DNA from: an uncultured Lachnospiraceae bacterium
GTDB taxonomy: Bacteria > Bacillota > Clostridia > Lachnospirales > Lachnospiraceae
Direction: 5' to 3'
DNA length: 61,296 bases
NCBI GenBank assembly: GCA_947589305.1
Contig: CANQAP010000011.1
Span: 1 to 61,296, forward strand
The translations under genes and the position numbers were made by a program. Under the pieces are notes generated by a model. That model saw only the letters and a list, made by a program, of their open reading frames with translations, was not told the DNA's origin and did no database searches. Positions within the stretch are counted from its first letter, which is position 1. The number at the start of each line of letters is the position of its first letter. This document shows positions 44,775-53,759 of this stretch, in pieces.

Positions 44775-45560
44775 TCATGAAACGATCACCGGAAACAGTC
44801 GGTACCATAATTCAAACAGTGCATAGAGAACCGGCTGGTGCAATAAATAAATCAATAAAGAATGTTTGCCCAAAAATGCCAACGGCTGAATGCCGTGTGT
44901 CAACCCGCTCTGTATCCTTCTGTTTTCCATCGGCAATGTCCGATACAAAAAATATCCTGTCAAAAATAAAAAGAACCATGGGATAATTGAAAAATAATCC
45001 GTCGAGAAAAATCCCGGATCACAAAATCCAAGATACGTTGCCAAATAACCCCGATACAGCCACGGACAGTGATCTAATGCGATCCAATTCCAAGCTTCAA
45101 ATCCTAACCATCCGGTATTTATATTTCTAGTCAGCACAAATAACGCTATACTGCACAGCAGACCAAGCCACGGAAGACGCATCCGGCGTGGCAGAAGGGA
45201 ATGAATGGGAATCATCAGAAGCATGCTGCTCCCCAACATGGTCAACACACCGAAAATCACTCGGTTTTCCCAAACGAAAAGAACCGTTACCAGTGTCACA
45301 AGCATGCCACCTATCAACACCTTCAATCCCGATCTTACATGATGTTTTCCCAAATTCCAGCAAAAACCTGACAGCAGAATAAATGACCAGCAAATACTCT
45401 GCTGCCAGACGTAAGCCCCGATCCCATGATACCACTGCCAGTTTCCTCCGTATAAATAAACATAATCCCAGCTTGCGTGATAAGCGATCATGTGGAGCAG
45501 TGTCCATCCCCGCAAGGTATCCAAAAGTTTATATCGTTGTGCATGCCGTGTTGTATTCAT
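44775..45560 (-). CDS. Heparan-alpha-glucosaminide N-acetyltransferase-like membrane protein
   Basis: 261 residues with about seven or eight membrane helices. The opening LLDTLRGWTLLHMIAYHASWD, with the conserved Arg-Gly and His, matches the DUF1624/HGSNAT-like group, and LGKHSLLIYLLHQPVLY is the family's final helix. These proteins carry acyl groups across membranes to glycans. GGGAG lies eight bases before the ATG at 45560. Substrate unknown. Confidence 0.82.
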   Translation of the reverse strand: MNTTRHAQRYKLLDTLRGWTLLHMIAYHASWDYVYLYGGNWQWYHGIGAYVWQQSICWSFILLSGFCWNLGKHHVRSGLKVLIGGMLVTLVTVLFVWENRVIFGVLTMLGSSMLLMIPIHSLLPRRMRLPWLGLLCSIALFVLTRNINTGWLGFEAWNWIALDHCPWLYRGYLATYLGFCDPGFFSTDYFSIIPWFFLFLTGYFLYRTLPMENRRIQSGLTHGIQPLAFLGKHSLLIYLLHQPVLYALFELWYRLFPVIVS

Positions 45561-45630
45561 TCTTGTTTCTCCCATTCTTATCATATATTATCACACCGAA
45601 TGGATAGAAACACAAGGTCTACCACATCGA

Positions 45631-46650
45631 TTACTCTGCAAAAAATACATCAGCCGTACCGGATGTCATATCAAGATTGATATACTTGTCACCGCCGATC
45701 CGGTCCGATAGATTACAGCTTCCCGATGTGACCTCCGTCAGGACGGAATAATCATTCTCGGAATCCTTCAGTCGGAGTGTCAGATTCCCGGATGTCATAT
45801 TCACATCCACACCCTCATGTATGGCACAATCATTCAAATCCGCCTTTCCGGAAGTCATTTCGATTTCCATCCTATTTACAGCCAATTGGTCAACATTGCA
45901 TGTGCCGGATGTGATATCGTATCGGAACGTACCTGCCACATCCAGATCCTGAATCGAAGAGTCTCCGGAGGTCATTGTCATTTCCAAATCTCCCTCCATT
46001 GCAGCCTCGTTTATGAAACTGTTACCGCTTGTGAGACCGAAGCGGCAATCTCCCTTGACTGTCATGTCATTGATCTGCAAAGTACCCGAAGTCAAGTCTG
46101 TCGATACGTCTTTGTCACAGATTATATTTTTACAGGTAACATTTCCAGACGTTCCCTCTATCCGCAGCTCATCCCGAATCCATACATCCTGCATCGTGAT
46201 GGAACCGGAGGAGATGCCAAGATCATAGCTTCCCTGATAATTTTCCGGAACATAAAGGATCACCGGATGGGCGTTTTTCTCCTGTATCCCAAACATCCTT
46301 GTCATATCCGGCAGCACCCAGAATGCAAACGGTGTCTGCTTCCTTTCAATTCTGAGCATGCCGTTTCCCGAAGTGATCCGATATTCCTCATCATCCGCCT
46401 TTTCATAATAAGTCACTGACATCTCATCTCCTTCGGACGGACGGATCTCCACTTGTTCCGCATCCAGCCGGACTTTGATCGCAGTCACTTCCTCTGCCAC
46501 CGTACATATATGTTCTTCATACTCCATATCTGTCTGATGACTTTCCTTTTGCTCTGTGTGCAACAGCCAGTACACCGATATACCAAGGAATAAAACCCCG
46601 GCGGCTACCAAAATACCGGCAGTCGTCAATAATTTTCCAATATGTTTCAT
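45631..46650 (-). CDS. DUF4097-type beta-repeat protein, membrane-anchored
   Basis: 339 residues. One N-terminal membrane helix (LLTTAGILVAAGVLFLGISV) precedes an extracytoplasmic part made of short beta repeats each holding (M/L)TSG: GISSGSITM, GTSGNVTC, LTSGTLQI, LTSGNSFI, MTSGDSSI, ITSGTCNV, MTSGKADL, MTSGNLTL, MTSGTADV. It likely folds as a right-handed beta solenoid. The ATG at 46650 has AAGGAG upstream; a longer frame is rejected. It is the last gene of the padR operon; such proteins follow PadR/HAAS pairs in many Firmicutes and may serve in envelope sensing. Confidence 0.85.
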   Translation of the reverse strand: MKHIGKLLTTAGILVAAGVLFLGISVYWLLHTEQKESHQTDMEYEEHICTVAEEVTAIKVRLDAEQVEIRPSEGDEMSVTYYEKADDEEYRITSGNGMLRIERKQTPFAFWVLPDMTRMFGIQEKNAHPVILYVPENYQGSYDLGISSGSITMQDVWIRDELRIEGTSGNVTCKNIICDKDVSTDLTSGTLQINDMTVKGDCRFGLTSGNSFINEAAMEGDLEMTMTSGDSSIQDLDVAGTFRYDITSGTCNVDQLAVNRMEIEMTSGKADLNDCAIHEGVDVNMTSGNLTLRLKDSENDYSVLTEVTSGSCNLSDRIGGDKYINLDMTSGTADVFFAE

Positions 46651-46667
46651 GTATATATACTCCTTTC

Positions 46668-47258
46668 TTATAGCGACTTTTTGAATTGTATAAAGCACCT
46701 TTTCGTACCATACACGATTCCCTTGGTGATCACCTTGGTACCCCACGTCCAAAAAATACACAGACCTAATGCAAGCATCGCACTTCCCAGATAGAAGCAA
46801 GCGGACGGAACAGACAGCCGTACCAAATTGACAATACAGCCGATCAAGCCGTTTAATACCACAGCCCCCAATGCGACAGTACCGCTCCACAATACAATGT
46901 CAAATACCCAGATCAGCATATATAAGGAAAAGAAAACGCAGAAACATGCAAGGAGCAGGGGACCCCAAAGCGGAAATCCCAATATCAACATCAGAATCAC
47001 CCATGGAGACAGCTTTTTACTTTTTGTTTTTTCTTTTGCCTTATGCTTAACTAACGTTGTCAGAGGAATCTCACATTTGATCTGCTCGGCAATGTCCGTC
47101 AGCGATCCAAGGGAAGCAACGGCTTCCTCCTCCGTCATACCTTCTTCTATACGGTCATCCAGCATTTCTGTATAGTATTCTACTGATCGTTTGGTCTCCT
47201 CGGACGGATATTCTGCAATCCGCCTCTGTAATTCTGTTAAAAAATCTGCTTTATTCAT
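46668..47258 (-). CDS. DUF1700/HAAS-domain membrane protein
   Basis: 196 residues. The N-terminal ~60 are the HAAS signalling domain (FLTELQRRIAEYPSEETKRSVEYYTEMLDDRIEEG, EEAVASLG). Three or four helices follow (WVILMLILGFPLWGPLLLACF, LYMLIWVFDIVLW, GAVVLNGLIGCIV, SAMLALGLCIFWTW). HAAS proteins occur with PadR regulators. Start at 47258 overlaps the padR stop, so translation is coupled. Confidence 0.87.
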   Translation of the reverse strand: MNKADFLTELQRRIAEYPSEETKRSVEYYTEMLDDRIEEGMTEEEAVASLGSLTDIAEQIKCEIPLTTLVKHKAKEKTKSKKLSPWVILMLILGFPLWGPLLLACFCVFFSLYMLIWVFDIVLWSGTVALGAVVLNGLIGCIVNLVRLSVPSACFYLGSAMLALGLCIFWTWGTKVITKGIVYGTKRCFIQFKKSL

Positions 47259-47571
47259 TCTCACTCATCTCCTCTTTAATGTAGTTGTAGATCGCCAGCA
47301 TCCCATTCCATTCATTTAAAAATTCGCGTATACGACCTCTGCCGTGTTCCGTAATGGCATAATACTTTCGCAGCCTGCCATTATGTTCTGTCGAATATAC
47401 GTTCAATGCTCCCGCACTTTCTAAACGCCTTAGGATCGGATATAATGTCGATTCCGATATTTCAATATAAGGTTGCAAATCCTTAACGATCTTGTATCCA
47501 TAGGAATCCTCCCGCAATAATGCGCTCAGCACACAGATTTCTAACATACCCCGCTTTAACTGAATATCCAT
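47251..47571 (-). CDS. PadR-family transcriptional regulator
   Basis: 106 residues: a PadR-s1 winged helix (LKRGMLEICVLSALLREDSYGYKIVKDL, STLYPILRRLESAGAL, RKYYAITEHGR) and one C-terminal dimerisation helix. These repressors normally control their own operon; the operator at 47586-47618 supports this. GGAGG precedes the ATG at 47571; the longer open frame reads back through the promoter and is rejected. Confidence 0.93.
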   Translation of the reverse strand: MDIQLKRGMLEICVLSALLREDSYGYKIVKDLQPYIEISESTLYPILRRLESAGALNVYSTEHNGRLRKYYAITEHGRGRIREFLNEWNGMLAIYNYIKEEMSENE

Positions 47572-47585
47572 TCTATACCTCCTTT

Positions 47586-47622
47586 CATATAATACTATAT
47601 ATCGCATAGTATTATATGTCAA
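47586..47622 (-). promoter_or_regulatory. padR promoter embedded in a 33-bp palindromic operator
   Basis: Minus strand TTGACA (47617-47622), 17-bp spacer, TATAGT (47594-47599). A perfect inverted repeat, CATATAATACTAT / ATAGTATTATATG with a 7-bp centre (47586-47618), covers the -10 and spacer and touches the -35. ATAC/GTAT-type dyads are characteristic of PadR sites. Confidence 0.85.
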
Positions 47623-47631
47623 GCAGTATTT

Positions 47632-47668
47632 AAAAAAGGTCCTCATTGCACTTGCAAATGAGAACCTT
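47632..47668 (-). terminator. Terminator of yqeY
   Basis: Minus strand AAGGTTCTCATTT...AATGAGGACCTT followed by T6. It isolates the padR promoter from upstream transcription. Confidence 0.88.
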
Positions 47669-47696
47669 GATCCATTCTTAAGATATCTGCCTGCTA

Positions 47697-48134
47697 TTAT
47701 TGGCACAATTTTCCAACCACCTGATTGATGACCTTACCGTCCGCTTTTCCTTTCAGTTCCGGCATGACCGCTTTCATTACCTGCCCTTTATTACCGCTTG
47801 CCAATATCTCAGGAAACTTTTCCTTGAGATATGCCTCTACTTCTTCCTCGGACATCAACGACGGTGCAAATTCCTGAAATACCTGATATCTCGCCTGATA
47901 TTGTTGCAACAGTTCCGCACGTTCTGCCGGACAGGTATCGATCTGTTCCTTTACACTTTTCATTTCTTTTAAGATTACCTGATTGACCATATCTTCCGGT
48001 ACATGATCCCGACAGCCGTTATCGATACCGGCTTTTTTGACGGCGGACACCAAAGCGGAAATACTGTCCTTCCGTTCCTTATCTTTTGCTTTCATTGCAG
48101 CGATCATTTCTTTTTGTAACACTTCTAATGTCAT
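47697..48134 (-). CDS. yqeY: GatB/YqeY domain protein
   Basis: 145 residues, full length for YqeY: MTLEVLQKEMIAAMKAKDKERKDSISALVSAVK, then YLKEKFPEIL and GQVMKAVMPELKGKADGKVINQVV, matching the tail domain of GatB that contacts tRNA. The stand-alone protein has no proven function. The GTG at 48143 is part of the ribosome site GGTG, so I start at 48134. It follows trxB by 53 bp. Confidence 0.9.
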   Translation of the reverse strand: MTLEVLQKEMIAAMKAKDKERKDSISALVSAVKKAGIDNGCRDHVPEDMVNQVILKEMKSVKEQIDTCPAERAELLQQYQARYQVFQEFAPSLMSEEEVEAYLKEKFPEILASGNKGQVMKAVMPELKGKADGKVINQVVGKLCQ

Positions 48135-48187
48135 CTGTTTCACCTTCCCTTTCCATTTCTCATTGTATCATCCTTTGATTTCTCTGA

Positions 48188-49132
48188 CTATAGACATTTG
48201 ATATCGTTCAGATACGCACATGCCGCTAATGCTGCCACCGTGCCGTCCGACGCCGCCGTCGTCAACTGGCGAATCTCTTTCGTCCTACAGTCGCCTGCCG
48301 CAAACACGCCTGCCGTATCCGTTTTGCAATCCTCTCCTGCCCGGATATATCCCTGCTCATCCAGCGATAAAAGGTTAGCAAACGCCTCGTTTTCCGGCTT
48401 TTGCCCGATAGCGACAAATAAACCGTCCACCGCTACCTTCTGTGTTTCTCCGGTACGCAGATTCTGCACAAGAATCTGTTCCAAATGCTCTCCGGTCACC
48501 AGTCCCGTGACTACCGTTTCCAACAACAGTGTAATGTTTTCATGTCCCTTTATACGTTCTGCTTCCTGCATATCTCCCCGAAAGGTATCCCGTCGATGGA
48601 TCAGATATACCTGCCGGCATGCGTTTGCCAGATAGACGGCATCAGCCAGAGCAGTATTTCCTCCTCCGACCACCGCTGCCGTTTTCCCTTTATAAAAAGC
48701 TCCGTCACAGGCGGCACAGTAAGAGACGCCCTTGCCGATCATCTCTTCTTCTCCCTTCAGTCCCAGCTTCCGTTTTTTTGCTCCGGTCGCCAAAATCACC
48801 GCACCGCATCGATAAGCACGTGTCTTTGTGCGTACCTCTTTATACGTCTCATAAGAAACGATTTCCAAAGCCCGTCCCGTTTCCAACGAAGCACCCAGTG
48901 CGGTTGCCTGTTCATATAAATTCATCGCAAACTGAAACCCGGAAATCTCCCGGATCGCCGGATAGTTTTCCACTGCCGCAGCATCTACGATCTGTCCGCC
49001 GTATATGCCTTCTTCTAACAGTAAGACCGATTTCCCCGCCCGCTGTCCGTAGACGGCTGCCGTCAGTCCTGCGGTTCCGGCGCCCACTACCAGAATGTCC
49101 GCGTCCCACTCTGTCTGATTCACTTCTTCCAT
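48188..49132 (-). CDS. trxB: Thioredoxin-disulfide reductase (flavoprotein)
   Basis: 314 residues. FAD site VVGAGTAGLTAAVYGQRAG, redox pair Cys139-Ala-Ala-Cys142 (SYCAACDGAFY), NADPH site VVGGGNTALADAVYLA with HRRDTFR (the Arg pattern for the 2'-phosphate), and VFAAGDCRTKEIRQLTTAASDGTVAA near the end. It keeps thioredoxin reduced. The redox pair is CAAC rather than the usual CATC. It starts six bases after trxA, whose last codons contain its ribosome site. Confidence 0.93.
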   Translation of the reverse strand: MEEVNQTEWDADILVVGAGTAGLTAAVYGQRAGKSVLLLEEGIYGGQIVDAAAVENYPAIREISGFQFAMNLYEQATALGASLETGRALEIVSYETYKEVRTKTRAYRCGAVILATGAKKRKLGLKGEEEMIGKGVSYCAACDGAFYKGKTAAVVGGGNTALADAVYLANACRQVYLIHRRDTFRGDMQEAERIKGHENITLLLETVVTGLVTGEHLEQILVQNLRTGETQKVAVDGLFVAIGQKPENEAFANLLSLDEQGYIRAGEDCKTDTAGVFAAGDCRTKEIRQLTTAASDGTVAALAACAYLNDIKCL

Positions 49133-49138
49133 ATGGGC

Positions 49139-49450
49139 TTACTCCTCAATCAGCTTTTGTAACTGTGCTTTCGGCAATGCGCCTACTTCCCGCTTTACTA
49201 CTTCGCCGTTCTTAAATAACAGAAATGTCGGGATAGACTGTACGTTATATTGCATTTGCAATTCTGTTTCTTCATCGATATTGACCTTTACAAATTTGAC
49301 GGCATCCGTTTCCTCGGAAAGTTGTTCTACCAAAGGACCTACCATCTGGCAAGGTCCGCACCATGCCGCCCAAAAATCCACCAAAACCGGTTTGTCTGCC
49401 TGCAAAACTTCTGCTTCAAATTCTTTTGTTGTTACATGTACTGTTGCCAT
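49139..49450 (-). CDS. trxA: Thioredoxin
   Basis: 103 residues with active site Trp30-Cys31-Gly-Pro-Cys34, FVKVNIDEE, and the cis-Pro in SIPTFLLFKNGE. AAGGAG precedes the ATG at 49450. It lies 65 bp downstream of the plsR-like gene and 6 bp before trxB, making a complete thioredoxin system. Confidence 0.96.
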   Translation of the reverse strand: MATVHVTTKEFEAEVLQADKPVLVDFWAAWCGPCQMVGPLVEQLSEETDAVKFVKVNIDEETELQMQYNVQSIPTFLLFKNGEVVKREVGALPKAQLQKLIEE

Positions 49451-49515
49451 TCTTTTCTCCTTTCTCACCATTGTCTATCCATGGTCTGCCTTTAGTATAA
49501 AACGAATCCGTATTC

Positions 49516-50790
49516 CTATTCGTTCTTTGCCAGATTTTCCTTAGCCACCGCCAGCATCAGTTTGATGCGGTTTTCCTGATTTACCTTTGTTGCGCCCGCA
49601 TCGTATTCTATATCGACCGCATTGATCCTCGGATCGATCCGCCGTACTTTATTGATCATTCCTTTAATGGAAACATGTGACGGAAGGCATCCGAACGGCT
49701 GCACACATACAATGTTTTCGTATCCGCTGTCCGCCATTTCCAGCATTTCCGCTGCTACATACCAGCCTTCTCCCATACTGTTCCCGATACCGATCACACC
49801 GTCCGCCCGTTTTTTCAGGGTATTGACCCGTTCCGGAGCCGTAAACTGATCGTATGCCTCTATATTTCGTATGAGGATATCTTCCATATGAAACATAACA
49901 CGCATCACTACTTCCAATATCCATTTTTTGACCGGTTTTCCGCCATAAAGACGTAAATCTTCCAAGGCGCCATTCGTCTTATAGATGCCGAATCCCAACA
50001 TGCTTGGCATAAACACTTCACAATCCTGAGCGGCAAGAAATTCTTCCAAATGATTGTTGCCCGTCATCGAATACTTTAAAAACAATTCACCCACAACCGC
50101 CACCTTAACTTTTGGCGCCTTCCGGATCGGAATCGCAGCAAAATCCTTTGCGATCGCTTTTAAGTTCCGGTCAATGGCACGCGGCATAAATCCCCGCCCC
50201 TTGGCAAAGATACGACCGAGCCGTTCGATCCATCGCTCTATCGCAGCATCCGTTTCTCCGGGATGTACTTCATACGGACGCACCTGATTACTCAAAATCA
50301 TCAGCATATCTCCGTAAATCATACCTGCCAATGCCATCAGCAGTGTACGCGGCGTCAGATTCACTCCGCTGTTGAATTCCAACCCCCAGACATTCGCCGA
50401 AATAAACGGCACATCCGGATATCCCGCTTTTTCAAAGGCTTTCCGCATCAAGTGGATATAATTCGAATCCCGGCAGCCGCCGCCGGACTGCGTAATCACC
50501 ATCGCCACCTTATGCGGATCATATTTTCCGCTTTCGATCGCCGTCAACATCTGTCCGGTGATCAATAGCGCCGGATAGCAGATATCATTATGCACATATT
50601 TCAATCCTTTTTGAATCACTTCCGGTCCTTCGGCATCCATTAATTCCACTCGGAACCCCTGTCTGTTCAAAATGGGTTTAATAAGTGCAAAATGCAGTTT
50701 CGCCATCTCCGGAATCAGGATGGTATATTCCTTTTTCATTTTCAACGTGAACCTGATGCGTTCCCGATAATGCGTATCTTTCTTATCCAT
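49516..50790 (-). CDS. plsR: HgdB/BcrC-type protein, PlsR-like subunit of candidate plasmalogen synthase
   Basis: 424 residues of the 2-hydroxyacyl-CoA dehydratase/benzoyl-CoA reductase/double-cubane family. Likely cluster ligands include Cys71 (HNDICYPALL), Cys106 (SGGGCRDSN) and the pair in CVQPFGCLPSHV. In Clostridium perfringens a two-gene operon of such proteins, plsA-plsR, turns ester phospholipids into plasmalogens; elsewhere the two are one fused gene. The sum of these two products (985 + 424 residues) fits that fused form. An alternative is a dehydratase or DCCP-type reductase of unknown substrate. It overlaps the activase gene by 8 bp (coupled). A weak hairpin (49501-49521) follows. 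Confidence 0.65.
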   Translation of the reverse strand: MDKKDTHYRERIRFTLKMKKEYTILIPEMAKLHFALIKPILNRQGFRVELMDAEGPEVIQKGLKYVHNDICYPALLITGQMLTAIESGKYDPHKVAMVITQSGGGCRDSNYIHLMRKAFEKAGYPDVPFISANVWGLEFNSGVNLTPRTLLMALAGMIYGDMLMILSNQVRPYEVHPGETDAAIERWIERLGRIFAKGRGFMPRAIDRNLKAIAKDFAAIPIRKAPKVKVAVVGELFLKYSMTGNNHLEEFLAAQDCEVFMPSMLGFGIYKTNGALEDLRLYGGKPVKKWILEVVMRVMFHMEDILIRNIEAYDQFTAPERVNTLKKRADGVIGIGNSMGEGWYVAAEMLEMADSGYENIVCVQPFGCLPSHVSIKGMINKVRRIDPRINAVDIEYDAGATKVNQENRIKLMLAVAKENLAKNE

Positions 50791-53740
50791 GCAGATTCCT
50801 TTCTTCCGCCTGTTCAATCGCCGCCATCAAACTTCGCAGACGTATTTTGACCGCGCCTAAATTTGTCACTTCATCTATCTTGATCTGTGTATAGATCTTT
50901 CCGGCATCTTCCAAAATACTGCGTGCTTCATCCGTTGTCACCGCATCCAGTCCGCATCCAAACGAAACCAAATGCACCAGATACATATCCGGCTGACCAG
51001 CCACATATTCCGCCGCCGCAAACAATCGGGCATGATAAGTCCACTGATTCAATAAGTTCACCTTAACTTTCGGAACCAGCGATGCCACCGCATCTTCCGA
51101 AATGACCGCAAATCCAAGCCCTGCGATTAATTTGTGGATCCCGTGGTTAATCTCCGGATCGGCATGGTACGGACGTCCTGCCAAAACGATCACCTTTTTG
51201 TTTTGTCTGCGTGCCTGTGCGATGATATCCTGTGCCTGCTGCCGTATGCGTGCCATATAAGACTCATACTCCGCATATGCCTTGTCACTAGCCGCTTTGA
51301 TCTCCGACTTTTTAAAATTCCCTAACCGCCGCTGCAACACCTGTCGGATACGATTTGGAAATTCCTGACGCACATGCGGTCCCACATAATCATTGATATA
51401 TAGGATATTTCCAAAATTCGTCGTATTGGCTTCTATGACTTCCGGATATCCGGCTATCACCGCACAGTTATAATTGTTTTCTCCCTGTTTTTCATCAAAA
51501 TTAAAGGTCATACACGGATAGAATATCGCATCGACCTTCTTTTCGATCAACTGCTGAATATGCCCGTGTACCAGCTTTGCCGGAAAACACACAGTATCCG
51601 ACGGAATCGTTCCCTGTCCTTTTAAATACAGACTCCGGTTGGAAAAATCCGAACGCTCCACCCGATATCCCAGTTCCGTAAAAAATGTATACCAAAACGG
51701 ATACAATTCATATAGGTTTAAAGCCATCGGAATACCAATCGTACCTCTGGTGCCTTCTTTTGGCTTATATTCAGAAAGCAGTCGGAGTTTATATTCATAA
51801 AGATTTAAGGAATCATCCTGTGCCTTTTTGGTAACCGGTTTTTCGCAGCGGTTTCCTCCAATGTAACTGCGTCCGTTTCCAAAATCATTTACCGTCAACT
51901 GACAATGGTTATTACAGCCGTTACATGTCACACTGCGCGTTGTATAATGAAATTGGAGTAATTCGTCATAAGTCAAAATATCCGAATGCAAGGCTGCCGC
52001 CGCTTCGTCCGCATCTTTCGCTAAAGATGCTTCCCAATTCTGTCGGGCATACAATGCGGCTCCGTATGCCCCCATCATACCCGCGATATCCGGTCGGATT
52101 ACTTCCACGCCCAATTCGCGTTCAAATGCCCGCAAAACCGCATCATTTAAAAACGTACCGCCCTGTACTACGATCTTTTTCCCAAGCTCATCCGCAGAAT
52201 GCACCCGTATGACCTTATATAACGCATTTTTAACCACACTGATGGAAAGACCTGCCGAAATATTCTCGACCGTCACGCCTTCTTTCTGCGCCTGTTTCAC
52301 AGCGGAATTCATAAAGACCGTACAGCGAGATCCTAAATCCACCGGATGATCTCCAAACAGACCCAGCGTCGCAAAGTCTTCCATCGGATATCCTAATGAA
52401 GCGGCAAAGGTCTGCAGAAACGAACCACATCCCGAAGAACATGCCTCATTCAGAAAAATATTATCAATGACACCGTTTCGAATCTTAAAGCATTTCATAT
52501 CCTGCCCGCCGATATCAATGATAAATTCGACATCCGGCATGAAATACTTTGCCGCCGTAAAATGAGCCACCGTTTCTACCACGCCCAAATCCACTCCGAG
52601 CGCGTTCCGGATCATATCTTCTCCGTATCCGGTCACTGCTCCGGACACAATATGCACGTCCGGATAAGCCTCATACATTTCCAGCAGGGTATCGCGTACC
52701 ACGTCAATCGGTTTGCCCTGATTGGAGCGGTAACGGGAAAATAAAATGGAGCCTTCCGTATCTGTCAAAACCACTTTCAGAGTGGTGGAACCGGAATCAA
52801 TTCCTAGGTATGCTTCCCCTGTATATTCCGCAGCTTCTTTTTTCGGAACCTTATGCTGACTGTGCCGCTCACAAAACGCATCATATTCCTCCTGTGTGGA
52901 AAATAAAGGCTGCAATGCCGATTCATTTACCGCATCCGAACCTTCCTCTATTTTACGAAGAACCGCCTCTAAATCAACCGCCTCGTCCCCATAATATGCG
53001 GCTCCCAAAGCCACATAATGCAGGGAGTCTTCCGGACAGATTCCTTTTGCTTTAAACGTATGGTCAAAACTGTTCCGCAATTCGGACATAAAAGTAAGAG
53101 GACCGCCTAAGTAGACAATATTGCCTTCGATCGGATGCCCCTGCGCCAAGCCGGTAATCGTCTGATTAACGATCGCATATAAAATACTGGCGGAAATATC
53201 CTCTTTCCTAGCCCCCTGATTCAATAACGGCTGAATATCCGTTTTCGCAAATACCCCGCAACGCGAGGCAATGGAATATATCTTATCATGATGTTTTGCC
53301 AGCTCATTCATCTCATCTACGGATACCTGCATCAGACTTGCCATCTGATCGGCAAAAGCACCCGTCCCTCCGGCACAGGTTCCGTTCATCCGGACTTCCA
53401 GATTCCCTTTTAAGAACAAAATCTTGGCATCCTCACCACCTAATTCGATCACTACATCCGTCTCAGGCAGCCGGTGACCGATCGCGATCTTTGTGGCATA
53501 TACTTCCTGAACAAACGGAATGCCGACCCGTTCCGCCAGTCCCATTCCTGCCGAACCGGAAAACGAACAGACAACCGGCTCCGTAATATGAAACCGGTCG
53601 ATCAATCCGCGAAGCACTTCCTGCGTTTTTTCCGTGATCATTGCATAGTGCCGTTCATAACTTTTATGTATGATCGCATCGCGTTCATCCAAGACCACAC
53701 ATTTGATCGTTGTGGAACCGATGTCAATTCCTATTTTCAT
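50783..53740 (-). CDS. plsA: Double BadF/BcrA-type activase with DUF2229, PlsA-like subunit
   Basis: 985 residues. Two ASKHA ATPase domains, residues ~1-255 (MKIGIDIGSTTIKCVVLDE) and ~311-565 (YLGIDSGSTTLKVVLTD), each carry the activase cluster cysteine (Cys122 in GTCAGGTGAF; Cys434/438 in EACSSGCGSF). A CxxCxxxC group (606, 609, 613) links to a C-terminal DUF2229/HgdB-like domain (~665-985; GIPMALNLYELYPFWYTFF, DTVCFPAKLVHGH). ATP hydrolysis would drive a low-potential electron to the partner subunit. Co-transcribed after the adenylation-reductase gene (19-bp gap) and coupled to the plsR-like gene. PlsA identity rests on architecture recalled from C. perfringens. Confidence 0.68.
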   Translation of the reverse strand: MKIGIDIGSTTIKCVVLDERDAIIHKSYERHYAMITEKTQEVLRGLIDRFHITEPVVCSFSGSAGMGLAERVGIPFVQEVYATKIAIGHRLPETDVVIELGGEDAKILFLKGNLEVRMNGTCAGGTGAFADQMASLMQVSVDEMNELAKHHDKIYSIASRCGVFAKTDIQPLLNQGARKEDISASILYAIVNQTITGLAQGHPIEGNIVYLGGPLTFMSELRNSFDHTFKAKGICPEDSLHYVALGAAYYGDEAVDLEAVLRKIEEGSDAVNESALQPLFSTQEEYDAFCERHSQHKVPKKEAAEYTGEAYLGIDSGSTTLKVVLTDTEGSILFSRYRSNQGKPIDVVRDTLLEMYEAYPDVHIVSGAVTGYGEDMIRNALGVDLGVVETVAHFTAAKYFMPDVEFIIDIGGQDMKCFKIRNGVIDNIFLNEACSSGCGSFLQTFAASLGYPMEDFATLGLFGDHPVDLGSRCTVFMNSAVKQAQKEGVTVENISAGLSISVVKNALYKVIRVHSADELGKKIVVQGGTFLNDAVLRAFERELGVEVIRPDIAGMMGAYGAALYARQNWEASLAKDADEAAAALHSDILTYDELLQFHYTTRSVTCNGCNNHCQLTVNDFGNGRSYIGGNRCEKPVTKKAQDDSLNLYEYKLRLLSEYKPKEGTRGTIGIPMALNLYELYPFWYTFFTELGYRVERSDFSNRSLYLKGQGTIPSDTVCFPAKLVHGHIQQLIEKKVDAIFYPCMTFNFDEKQGENNYNCAVIAGYPEVIEANTTNFGNILYINDYVGPHVRQEFPNRIRQVLQRRLGNFKKSEIKAASDKAYAEYESYMARIRQQAQDIIAQARRQNKKVIVLAGRPYHADPEINHGIHKLIAGLGFAVISEDAVASLVPKVKVNLLNQWTYHARLFAAAEYVAGQPDMYLVHLVSFGCGLDAVTTDEARSILEDAGKIYTQIKIDEVTNLGAVKIRLRSLMAAIEQAEERNLHG

Positions 53741-53759
53741 GGAAACATTCCTTTCGTTC

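Noticed and set aside
46651..46890. 80-residue N-terminal extension of the DUF4097-type protein
   Set aside because: It overlaps the DUF1700 gene, puts residues before the membrane anchor, and AAGGAG precedes the internal ATG at 46650.
49516..53740. Classical 2-hydroxyglutaryl-CoA dehydratase with activase
   Set aside because: That system has separate small activase and two ~45-kDa subunits, normally with CoA-transferase genes; here two activase domains and DUF2229 are fused and no such neighbours exist. Kept as an alternative only.
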